Assembly: GCA_007116585.1 (NCBI GenBank)
Contig: SKIE01000097.1
Coordinates: 1 to 8,279, forward strand
Direction: 5' to 3'
From: Wenzhouxiangella sp.
GTDB taxonomy: Bacteria > Pseudomonadota > Gammaproteobacteria > Xanthomonadales > Wenzhouxiangellaceae
DNA length: 8,279 nucleotides
Shown here: one piece after another, positions 1 through 8,279 of the stretch
How positions within the stretch are numbered: position 1 is the stretch's first letter
Layout of the letters: each line of letters starts with the position of its first letter
Program-made: the position numbers and the translations under genes
Notes under the pieces: generated by a model
Databases searched by the model: none
Told to the model about the DNA's origin: nothing
Seen by the model: the letters and a program-made list of their open reading frames with translations, nothing else

Positions 1-46
1 CCAACGGTTGCCGACGAAACCCGTTATTGCAATTCGAGTCGAGAAA
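1..46 (-). other. atpG-atpD intergenic segment, cut by the window edge
   Basis: This is the 46 nt that follow the atpG stop codon on the minus strand. In this operon type atpD (F1 beta subunit) comes next, but no plausible SD plus ATG and no AtpD-like N-terminus is visible here, so atpD must start beyond base 1. I see no terminator-like hairpin with a T-tract. That atpD follows is inferred from the usual operon order only. Confidence 0.5.
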
Positions 47-913
47 TCAGGAGACGGCCGAAGCACCGCCGACGATTTCGGATATTTCCTGCGTGATCGC
101 CGCCTGGCGAGCCTTGTTGTAAACCAAGCGCAGGTCATCAATCAGGCTGCTTGCATTGTCCGACGCGCTCTTCATAGCGACCATGCGGGCGGCGTGCTCG
201 CTGGCCAGGTTCTCCAGCGTGGCCTGGTAGACCACTGATTCGATGTAGCGCACCAAAAAGTCATCCAGCAGCGCTTCCGGCTCGGGCTCATACAGGTAAT
301 CCCAGTACTGCTCCATGCCTTCCTCATCGGACGGTGGCAGCGGCAGCAACTGCTCAACAGTCGCTTTCTGGCTCATGGTGTTGATGAACCGGTTGTAGCA
401 AAGATTGAGCCGGTCAATGCGTTCGTCGCGGAAGCCGTCCAGCATGACTTTGATGGCGCCAATCAGGTCTTCCAGGCGCGGGCGTTCACCCAGATCCTGG
501 GTGCTGGCGGCGATATCAACCTTCAGGCGGCGGAAGAACTGGGCGGCCTTGCGGCCCACCACCACCGTTGAGACCTCAATGTCCTTGTCCTGCCAGGCTC
601 GAAACTCTCCCAGCAGCTGGCGGAACATATTGTTGTTCAAACCACCGCACAAGCCGCGGTCGGTCGCAATCACGATATAGCCAACGCGCTTTATTTCTTT
701 GCGCGCCACGGTAAACGGGTGCGGGTTTTCCAGGTTGGCGTGGGCAAGGTGACCGATGACCTGGCGCATCATGCGCGCATACGGCCGCGAGGCCTGCATC
801 AGATCCTGGGCCTTGCGGATCTTGCTGGCTGAGACCATTTCCAGCGCGCTGGTGACCTTGCGCGTATTCTGGACGCTCTTGATCTTGCCAACGATTTCCT
901 TTGAGCCACTCAT
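47..913 (-). CDS. atpG: F1Fo ATP synthase gamma subunit
   Basis: This is the central rotor shaft of F1, which couples c-ring rotation to conformational changes in the alpha3beta3 head. The protein is 288 residues, almost the same as E. coli AtpG (287). The N-terminal helix ([20 protein letters not shown], residues 4-22 region), the DRGLCGGLN motif (85-93), the [17 protein letters not shown] segment (238-254) and the C-terminal helix with [10 protein letters not shown] (275-284) are all family hallmarks; the two terminal helices form the coiled-coil shaft. It starts at ATG 913, 7 nt after the atpA stop. A GGTGAG just upstream, overlapping the atpA stop, can serve as SD, so translation is probably coupled to atpA. 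Nothing is missing or unusual. Confidence 0.98.
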   Translation of the reverse strand: MSGSKEIVGKIKSVQNTRKVTSALEMVSASKIRKAQDLMQASRPYARMMRQVIGHLAHANLENPHPFTVARKEIKRVGYIVIATDRGLCGGLNNNMFRQLLGEFRAWQDKDIEVSTVVVGRKAAQFFRRLKVDIAASTQDLGERPRLEDLIGAIKVMLDGFRDERIDRLNLCYNRFINTMSQKATVEQLLPLPPSDEEGMEQYWDYLYEPEPEALLDDFLVRYIESVVYQATLENLASEHAARMVAMKSASDNASSLIDDLRLVYNKARQAAITQEISEIVGGASAVS

Positions 914-920
914 GGGGTAC

Positions 921-2468
<1,548 letters not shown>

Positions 2469-2529
2469 GCTTGCAATCCTTGAAAAATCGTGTCATCGGG
2501 CCGAATCGAGGGCCGCGTTCATCATCAAC

Positions 2530-3066
2530 TCAGGCGGCCACCTGCCGCGCCAATCGTTCCAACTGCCCGCGCACGCTGCCGTCAATGACCTGGTCTTGTG
2601 CGCGGATGACGGCACCGCCGATCAAGCTGGGGTCTATTTCCACTTCCAGCTCAATGTCACGACCAAAACGCTGGTGGAGACGCTCGCGCAGGCTGGACTG
2701 TTCATCGTCGCTCATGGGGTGTGCCGATGTCACCAGCACATGCGCACGCGCCTCTGCCTCGCGACGCAGCGCTTCGAACTGAGCGTGAATATCGGGCAGC
2801 AACTCGAGTCGCCGATAGGTACTCAGGGTCTTTAGGAAATTGACGAAGCGCTGATCGAATGCATCGCCGCCCACACCGGTGAATACATCGAGCACCTGAC
2901 CGCGGGTAAAGCGCGGGTTCTCGAGCAATCCCCGCACCGTCTCGTCAAGCGCCACCTGCGCCGCGATAGCAAGATTGTCGCTCCAGCCGGGCAGAGACTG
3001 ACTTCCCTGCGCGGTCAGAAAAGCAGCTCGCGCATACGGACGGGCCAATGTGGTTCGATTCAGCAT
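2530..3066 (-). CDS. atpH: F1Fo ATP synthase delta subunit (OSCP homologue)
   Basis: This is the stator subunit that caps the F1 head and binds the b-subunit dimer, holding the alpha3beta3 hexamer still during rotation. It is 178 residues (E. coli 177). The N-terminal signature ARPYARAAF (8-16) begins the helical domain that binds alpha. The C-terminal signature DPSLIGGAVIRAQDQVIDGS (145-164) is the classic delta/OSCP pattern. It starts at ATG 3066, 12 nt after the atpF stop. The SD is weak (a purine-rich AGGCGAGA overlapping the atpF stop), which suggests coupling to atpF translation. A 61-nt untranslated stretch separates it from atpA. Confidence 0.97.
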   Translation of the reverse strand: MLNRTTLARPYARAAFLTAQGSQSLPGWSDNLAIAAQVALDETVRGLLENPRFTRGQVLDVFTGVGGDAFDQRFVNFLKTLSTYRRLELLPDIHAQFEALRREAEARAHVLVTSAHPMSDDEQSSLRERLHQRFGRDIELEVEIDPSLIGGAVIRAQDQVIDGSVRGQLERLARQVAA

Positions 3067-3078
3067 CGCCTGTCTCGC

Positions 3079-3552
3079 CTACAGCTGAGCAGCCAGTTTG
3101 TCGAGCAGTTCGCGGTGGGCCTTGGCGTCGATTTCCTTCTCGATCACCCGGCCGGCACCGGCCACGGCCAGCTCGGCCAGCCGCTCGCGCAGCGCTTCGC
3201 GCGCCTTGTTGCTGGCCAGTCGAATCTCGGCCTCGGCCGCAGCCACCTGGCGGTCACGCTCAGCCACCGCCGACTGCCGAGCCTCTTCGACAATCTGATT
3301 GCCGCGCGCACTGGCCTGCTCGATGATCTCGCCGGCCTTGCGACGCGCCTCTCGCAACATGTCATCGGCTTCTGCCTGAGCCCGATCCAGGGCCTGTTCA
3401 GCCTGTTCCGAATGCGCCAGCCCTTCGGCAATCTTCTGCCGCCGCTCCTCCATGGCCTGTGTCAGCGGCGGCCAGACAAACTTCATCACCGCCCAGATAA
3501 AAACCAGGAAAGTGCCGGCCTGACCGACTATGGTCCAGATACTCGGTAGCAT
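3079..3552 (-). CDS. atpF: F1Fo ATP synthase b subunit
   Basis: This is the peripheral-stalk subunit: a dimer anchored in the inner membrane, reaching up to delta. It is 157 residues (E. coli 156). One N-terminal membrane helix lies at about 5-27, followed by the conserved KFVWPPL (24-30). Then come Arg37, which matches E. coli Arg36 at the membrane interface, and a long charged, Ala/Glu/Arg-rich coiled coil (about 35-125). The C-terminal AVAGAGRVIEKEID (129-142) is the delta-binding region. It starts at ATG 3552; AGGG 7 nt upstream is the SD. A single atpF, with no b' paralogue in the window, implies a homodimeric stalk. Confidence 0.98.
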   Translation of the reverse strand: MLPSIWTIVGQAGTFLVFIWAVMKFVWPPLTQAMEERRQKIAEGLAHSEQAEQALDRAQAEADDMLREARRKAGEIIEQASARGNQIVEEARQSAVAERDRQVAAAEAEIRLASNKAREALRERLAELAVAGAGRVIEKEIDAKAHRELLDKLAAQL

Positions 3553-3583
3553 ATTGCAGCCCTAAGCGTCAGTTAATGGAAGT

Positions 3584-3595
3584 GCTTTTGCAAGC
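3584..3595 (-). repeat. Small inverted repeat in the atpE-atpF gap
   Basis: On the minus strand GCTT and AAGC flank GCAA. In RNA this gives a 4-bp stem closed by a GNRA-type GCAA loop, starting a few nt after the atpE stop codon. It has no following T-tract, so it is not a terminator. It could protect the 3' side of an atpE segment from exonucleases, but a 4-bp stem is short and could be chance. Confidence 0.25.
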
Positions 3596-3598
3596 GGA

Positions 3599-3913
<315 letters not shown>

Positions 3914-3967
3914 AAAGATGCCTTGATGTAGAGCGAAAAGCGAAGTTGAGAGTCGACGGTTTTGTGA

Positions 3968-5325
<1,358 letters not shown>

Positions 5326-5390
5326 TCATCCCACCCGTTGGCTTAACCCGGCTGCAGACCCGATTGTCACTGCTACAGCCAGAGCCCCAC

Positions 5391-5411
5391 GAGTCCAGCC
5401 TGAGGACTCAG
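5391..5411. repeat. Inverted repeat in the predicted atp leader
   Basis: GAGTCC (5391-5396) and GGACTC (5404-5409) are perfect complements around a 7-nt loop. An overlapping, even tighter symmetry is CTGAG-GA-CTCAG (5400-5411). It lies about 35-60 nt downstream of the candidate -10 box and 65 nt or more before atpI. It has no T-tract, so it is not a classical terminator. It may be an RNA hairpin in the leader, an operator half-site pair, or chance. Confidence 0.4.
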
Positions 5412-5445
5412 ACGCCCGCGAATACCTAGCTTGCGAAGCCGCTGA

Positions 5446-5475
5446 AGTATAGCAGTCCAGCACCGGCCACGGCAA
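5446..5475 (-). promoter_or_regulatory. Candidate sigma-70 promoter for the atp operon
   Basis: On the minus strand TTGCCG (5475-5470, 4 of 6 to the -35 consensus) is followed after 18 nt by TATACT (5451-5446, 5 of 6). The TGC just before it makes an extended -10 (TGCTATACT). It points toward atpI, with the expected start near 5438-5440 and a leader of roughly 115 nt. This lies in the only substantial gap between parB and the atp genes. No terminator separates parB from atpI, so readthrough from rsmG-parAB may add to its output. Confidence 0.6.
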
Positions 5476-5507
5476 GAAATCGGGCTTATTTGCCGACCCG
5501 ACCATAC

Positions 5508-6401
5508 TCATGACCGGCGCAAGCGCTCGATCAGACCGTCGAGTTCGTCAAGGCTTGTATAGCGAATCGCAAGCTGACCCTTGCCGCTGGCCTGATGAGA
5601 CACCCGCACCGGGGCACACAAGCGCTCACTCAGCTCCTGCTCGAGGCGCTCAAGATCGGGGTTGCGCTGGCGAGCCGGCCGGGCCGACGATCCGGCGCCG
5701 TCTTCACGCATGCGGCGCACCAGTGCTTCGGTCTGACGAACCGACAGCTCCAGATTGACGACCTGCTGGGCGGCGCGCACCTGGTCGGCCCGGCTCAGGG
5801 TCAACAGGGCGCGCGCATGACCCATATTCAGGCGGCGCTGGTCAACCAGCTCGCGCACCTCCGGCGCCAGCTCCAGCAGGCGCAGCAAGTTAGTCACCGC
5901 CGCGCGCGAGCGCCCGACATTTTCCGCAGCCTGCTCATGGGTCAGTTCGAACTCATCAATCAGGCGCTTGAGCGCCGCCGCCTCTTCGAGCGGGTTGAGA
6001 TCTTCACGCTGAATGTTTTCGATCAATGCCAGCGCCAGCGTTGCCTCGTCCGGCACTTCGCGGATGATGGCGGGAATGGTGTCCATGCCGGCCATGCGGC
6101 TGGCGCGCCAGCGGCGCTCCCCGGCAATCAGTTCGTAACGCCCGGCGCGGGCCAGCGGACGGACCACGACCGGCTGAACCAACCCCTGCGCCCTGATCGA
6201 TTCGGACAACTCTTCGAGCCGCTCCGGATCCATGCCGGTTCGAGGCTGGTAGCGCCCCGGCTGGATTGCATCAAGCGGCAACTGGCGCAATGCGCTGCTG
6301 TCGTCGGCGGGCGCGGCGGGCGAATCACCCGCTGCGCGCGACTTGCCCAGCAATGCACCGAGATTTCGACCCAGCGGCTTTTTCTTGCGCGGCGTGCTCA
6401 T
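5508..6401 (-). CDS. parB: Chromosome partitioning protein ParB
   Basis: This is a CTP-dependent DNA clamp that loads at parS sites and spreads to form the partition complex moved by ParA. It is 297 residues, normal for a chromosomal ParB. The N-terminal basic KKKPLGRNLGALLG (6-19) is the ParA-contacting tail. A linker leads to the ParB/Srx domain (about 38-135), with QPRT (52-55), the CTP-binding GERRWRA (94-100) and ENIQREDLNPLEEA (128-141). A helix-turn-helix region with HEQAAENVGRSRAAVTNLL (155-173) recognises parS, and the C-terminal dimerisation domain occupies about 247-297. It starts at ATG 6401, inside an ATGA shared with the parA stop. No parS-like palindrome was found in the window. 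Confidence 0.97.
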   Translation of the reverse strand: MSTPRKKKPLGRNLGALLGKSRAAGDSPAAPADDSSALRQLPLDAIQPGRYQPRTGMDPERLEELSESIRAQGLVQPVVVRPLARAGRYELIAGERRWRASRMAGMDTIPAIIREVPDEATLALALIENIQREDLNPLEEAAALKRLIDEFELTHEQAAENVGRSRAAVTNLLRLLELAPEVRELVDQRRLNMGHARALLTLSRADQVRAAQQVVNLELSVRQTEALVRRMREDGAGSSARPARQRNPDLERLEQELSERLCAPVRVSHQASGKGQLAIRYTSLDELDGLIERLRRS

Positions 6402-7186
6402 GTCAGCGCCGCCCCGGTACGGCGCAGATATTCACCGGCCAGACCCAGGTAAGCGATGGCACCGCGCGATTCTCGATCGTATTCAATGACCGACTGCCCG
6501 TAGCTGGGTGCCTCGGCGACGCGCACGTTGCGCGGCACCACGGTGGTAAAGAGCTTGTCGCCGAAATGCTCCTGCAGCTGCCGTGAGACCGCACCGGAGA
6601 GGTTGTTGCGGACATCGAACATGGTTCGGACCAGGCCCTCGATTTCCAGACTCGGATTGACAGAATCCTGCACCTGCTCGATGGTGTTGAGCAACGCGGT
6701 CAGACCCTCAAGCGCGTAATATTCGCACTGCATTGGAATAAGCACGCCGTCAGCCGCAGTCAAGGCGTTGAGGGTGAGCACATTCAGCGCCGGCGGGCAA
6801 TCAATGATGATGTGGTGATAGCGCCCCGTCAACGGCTCGAGGGCCTGCTTCAGCACCACGGCGCGATCATCGAGTTCCAGCAAGGCGACCTCGGCGGCGG
6901 TCAGGTCGCCATTGGCCGGAATCAGGTCGAGCTTCATCGCGTCGAGACGGCGGATGACATCAGCGGCCGGCTGTTCGTCCAGCAGGATCTCGCACACCGT
7001 CGCTTCGTGCTGCTCGATTTCAAGTCCACAGCCGGTGCTGGCATTGCCCTGCGGGTCCATGTCGACCAGCAGCACCCGGCGGTCGAGTTCCGCCAGGCCC
7101 GCGGCCAGGTTCAGCGCCGTGGTCGTCTTGCCGACCCCGCCCTTTTGGTTGGCCACCGCCACAATCCGGCATTTGCTTGCTGTCAT
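6398..7186 (-). CDS. parA: Chromosome partitioning ATPase ParA (Soj)
   Basis: This is a Walker-type ATPase that binds DNA non-specifically as an ATP-bound dimer and drives ParB-parS segregation. With the start at ATG 7186 it has 262 residues. The deviant Walker A KGGVGKTT (15-22) includes the signature Lys15. Walker A' is VDMDPQGN (41-48), and the Walker B strand IIIDCPP (126-132) contains Asp129. The C-terminal PRNVRVAEAPSYGQSV (218-233) is typical of chromosomal Soj-type ParA; there is no N-terminal HTH as in plasmid type Ia. I chose ATG 7186 because it forms an ATGA overlap with the rsmG stop and begins just before the first strand. An in-frame GTG at 7210 would add 8 residues and overlap rsmG by 28 nt. 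Confidence 0.97.
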   Translation of the reverse strand: MTASKCRIVAVANQKGGVGKTTTALNLAAGLAELDRRVLLVDMDPQGNASTGCGLEIEQHEATVCEILLDEQPAADVIRRLDAMKLDLIPANGDLTAAEVALLELDDRAVVLKQALEPLTGRYHHIIIDCPPALNVLTLNALTAADGVLIPMQCEYYALEGLTALLNTIEQVQDSVNPSLEIEGLVRTMFDVRNNLSGAVSRQLQEHFGDKLFTTVVPRNVRVAEAPSYGQSVIEYDRESRGAIAYLGLAGEYLRRTGAALT

Positions 7187-7839
7187 TGCCTTCTCACGGT
7201 TGCCAGACACCGCCGCTCGGGCAGGTCAGCAACCTTCAGTTCATCCAGCGTGACATTGTACGGCGGCGGCACGGCCAACCGCTCGCTTTCCGAGAGATCG
7301 CCCTTCATCGCCAGCAGCGGCACGCCTCGGTCCAGCCAGTAAGCCGCCCAGCCGACCAGGCGCTCCAGCGGCGCCAGCGCCCGCGCGATGATCGCATCAG
7401 GCCCGGGCTCGGCCCGATACGACTCCAGCCGCCCCTGGACCGGCTCGATATTGCCCAGCCCCAGCTCGCGCCGAACCTGGCGCAGAAAGCGAATCTTCTT
7501 GCCGTTGCTGTCGATCAATACGAAATCACGATCCGGGCAGGCGATCGCCAGCGGCACGCCCGGCAGGCCCGGCCCGGTGCCCGCATCCAGCAGTCGGCGG
7601 CCAACCAGGAACGGCACAAGCGCCAGGCTGTCGAGGAGGTGGCGTGCTACCATTTCGTCCGGTTGGTCGATTGCTGTGAGGTTGTAGGCTCGATTCCAGC
7701 GCCGCAGCAGACTCAGATAGTCCAGCAGCTTGTCGCGGTCGGCCGCGCTCACGTCAAGCCCCATGCAACTCAGCCCGGCCTCCAGCACTGGTGCCTGCGT
7801 GCTAAGCGCCGATGCATCGGCGGCCCGTTCGACAGTCAT
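7183..7839 (-). CDS. rsmG: 16S rRNA (guanine-527 N7) methyltransferase RsmG (GidB)
   Basis: RsmG uses S-adenosylmethionine to methylate N7 of G527 in the 530 loop of 16S rRNA, in the cytoplasm; loss in other bacteria gives low-level streptomycin resistance. With ATG 7839 the protein is 218 residues (E. coli 207). Visible features are RRWNRAYNLTAI (46-57), ARHLLDSL (65-72), the SAM-binding LLDAGTGPGLPGVPLAI (83-99), the acidic end of strand 2 FVLIDSNGKKIRFLRQV (106-122) and IIARALAPL (150-158). I chose ATG 7839 because GGGAG lies 10 nt upstream and it fits the family length; in-frame ATGs at 7860 and further upstream would extend into the divergent gene. It overlaps parA by ATGA. No mnmG (gidA), its frequent partner, lies upstream. 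Confidence 0.96.
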   Translation of the reverse strand: MTVERAADASALSTQAPVLEAGLSCMGLDVSAADRDKLLDYLSLLRRWNRAYNLTAIDQPDEMVARHLLDSLALVPFLVGRRLLDAGTGPGLPGVPLAIACPDRDFVLIDSNGKKIRFLRQVRRELGLGNIEPVQGRLESYRAEPGPDAIIARALAPLERLVGWAAYWLDRGVPLLAMKGDLSESERLAVPPPYNVTLDELKVADLPERRCLATVRRQ

Positions 7840-7844
7840 CGAGC

Positions 7845-7854
7845 AAGAGCTCCC
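7845..7854. promoter_or_regulatory. Overlapping ribosome binding sites of two divergent genes
   Basis: The plus strand AAGAG (7845-7849) lies 9 nt before ATG 7859 of the divergent gene. The minus strand GGGAG (7854-7850) lies 10 nt before ATG 7839 of rsmG. The two SD elements share the self-complementary GAGCTC at 7847-7852, so the 19 nt between the start codons serve both translation starts. Confidence 0.6.
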
Positions 7855-7858
7855 GATC

Positions 7859-8279
7859 ATGCGAAAAGTCGTCATTATAGGTTTGTTGCTGGTAGTCACT
7901 GCCTGGCTGCTGATCATGCCCGGCGTGGTCGGGATCTACCTGCGCGATTCCGTACCGGACTGGCTGAGCGAATGGTCGACCCCGGAAGAAGCCGGCTATA
8001 AGCCGGGCTGGTTTCAATCCGAACTTCACTGGCAGCCCGAACCCGCGCTGGAACTGCGCCTGCGCGCGCGTCATTTTCCGCCGCTGCGCGCCGGCTGGCT
8101 TGCGCTGACCGGCACGCTGGAACTGCCTCTGAGCACGCAGCCGGCCGATCTGCGCGGCCATGTGGGGCTGGCCGGGGGCTGGCATCTGCACGTCCGCGCC
8201 GATGACTTTCGGCCACTGATCAACGGCAACATTGAGGCACGCGGCCTGTCGTTGAACGTCTCGCAAACGGGCGGGCAGC
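7859..8279 (+). CDS. Membrane-anchored protein, DUF945/YdgA-like N-terminus (partial)
   Basis: This open frame runs from ATG 7859 off the end of the window, with 140 codons visible and no stop. It has an SD (AAGAG, 9 nt upstream). The N-terminus MRKVVIIGLLLVVTAWLLIM is a single membrane helix or uncleaved signal anchor (about 4-24) with two positive residues before it, so the rest should lie in the periplasm. Residues 46-58 (GYKPGWFQSELHW) resemble the short Y-x-R-G-x-F-S-S motif after the anchor in DUF945/YdgA proteins. The following FPPLRAGWLALTGTLELPL (73-91) looks like the beta-rich repeats of that group or of AsmA-like proteins. Function is unknown. The codon choice, strongly GC at third positions, supports a real gene. 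The family call is tentative. Confidence 0.8.
   Translation, partial: MRKVVIIGLLLVVTAWLLIMPGVVGIYLRDSVPDWLSEWSTPEEAGYKPGWFQSELHWQPEPALELRLRARHFPPLRAGWLALTGTLELPLSTQPADLRGHVGLAGGWHLHVRADDFRPLINGNIEARGLSLNVSQTGGQ
7874..7879 (-). promoter_or_regulatory. Candidate -10 box of the rsmG-parAB promoter
   Basis: The minus strand carries a perfect TATAAT at 7879-7874, placing the expected transcript start near 7867 and giving a leader of about 28 nt before ATG 7839. The -35 side is poor: the best match is GTGACT (7899-7894) at a short 14-nt spacing, and nothing good is at 17 nt. The box overlaps codons 6 and 7 (ATT ATA) of the divergent plus-strand gene. ATA is an unusual Ile codon for so GC-rich a locus. 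Confidence 0.5.

Noticed and set aside
2469..2529. GGCC repeats in the atpH-atpA gap as a terminator
   Set aside because: CGGCCC occurs as a direct repeat and the GGCC arms give only a 4-bp stem with no T-tract; a terminator inside an essential operon is also unlikely.
2670..2677. GCTGGTGG matching E. coli Chi (also on the minus strand at 4781-4788)
   Set aside because: An 8-mer is expected by chance in GC-rich coding DNA, and the Chi sequence of this organism is unknown.
5595..6452. Long plus-strand open frame of 285 codons opposite parB
   Set aside because: It is fully antisense to a ParB with all its motifs, has no recognisable domain, and is typical of open antisense frames in GC-rich genes.
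7840..7917. Longer rsmG starting at ATG 7917 or ATG 7860
   Set aside because: The extra residues do not resemble RsmG, would overlap the divergent gene and the candidate TATAAT, and lack the better-placed SD of ATG 7839.
7177..8001. Plus-strand open frame of 274 codons opposite rsmG
   Set aside because: It is antisense to RsmG and runs in a different frame through the start of the divergent gene; its Arg/Gln-rich composition is that of a shadow frame.
7802..8266. Minus-strand open frame of 154 codons opposite the DUF945-like gene
   Set aside because: It is antisense to a frame with an SD, a clear membrane anchor and good codon use; its product has no recognisable features.
7183..8279. Possible oriC or DnaA boxes near rsmG
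   Set aside because: No TTATCCACA-like boxes, AT-rich unwinding element or long non-coding stretch is present.

Overview
The window is a conserved chromosomal housekeeping locus of a GC-rich gammaproteobacterium. Nearly everything is on the minus strand, so transcription runs from high to low coordinates: rsmG - parA - parB - (182-nt gap) - atpI - atpB - atpE - atpF - atpH - atpA - atpG, with atpD expected just beyond base 1. A single plus-strand gene (from 7859, cut off by the window end) is divergent from rsmG. The gene order rsmG-parAB-atpIBEFHAG, and proteins of close to E. coli length with the family motifs, point to Gammaproteobacteria. The c subunit, with residues past the usual C-terminus, and the long a-subunit N-terminus suggest a Lysobacterales/Wenzhouxiangella-like or Chromatiales-like lineage. 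That finer placement is a guess from memory.

Region 1 (1-5325) is the F1Fo ATP synthase operon without its beta and epsilon genes: assembly factor AtpI, membrane sector a, c and b, and F1 subunits delta, alpha and gamma. Catalytic and proton-path residues are intact (a-subunit Arg247, c-subunit Asp71, alpha Lys177 and Arg378). Spacing is tight (7 to 66 nt), and atpE has the strongest Shine-Dalgarno, fitting the need for many c copies. Region 2 (5326-5507) is the only sizeable gap in the main gene series. It holds a good extended -10 promoter candidate pointing into atpI and a small inverted repeat in the predicted leader. Region 3 (5508-7839) is rsmG-parA-parB, with each junction an ATGA overlap, so the three are probably translationally coupled. 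Region 4 (7840-8279) is a very compact divergent junction: only 19 nt separate the start codons of rsmG and a membrane-anchored DUF945/YdgA-like protein. A perfect TATAAT for rsmG falls inside the first codons of the divergent gene.

Together the locus links ribosome maturation (16S rRNA methylation), chromosome segregation and energy conversion. No CRISPR array, insertion sequence, tRNA, rRNA or phage gene is visible. I see no convincing new system. The points worth a second look are the overlapping divergent start region, the a-subunit N-terminal extension, c-subunit packing and termini, and the putative atp promoter and leader.
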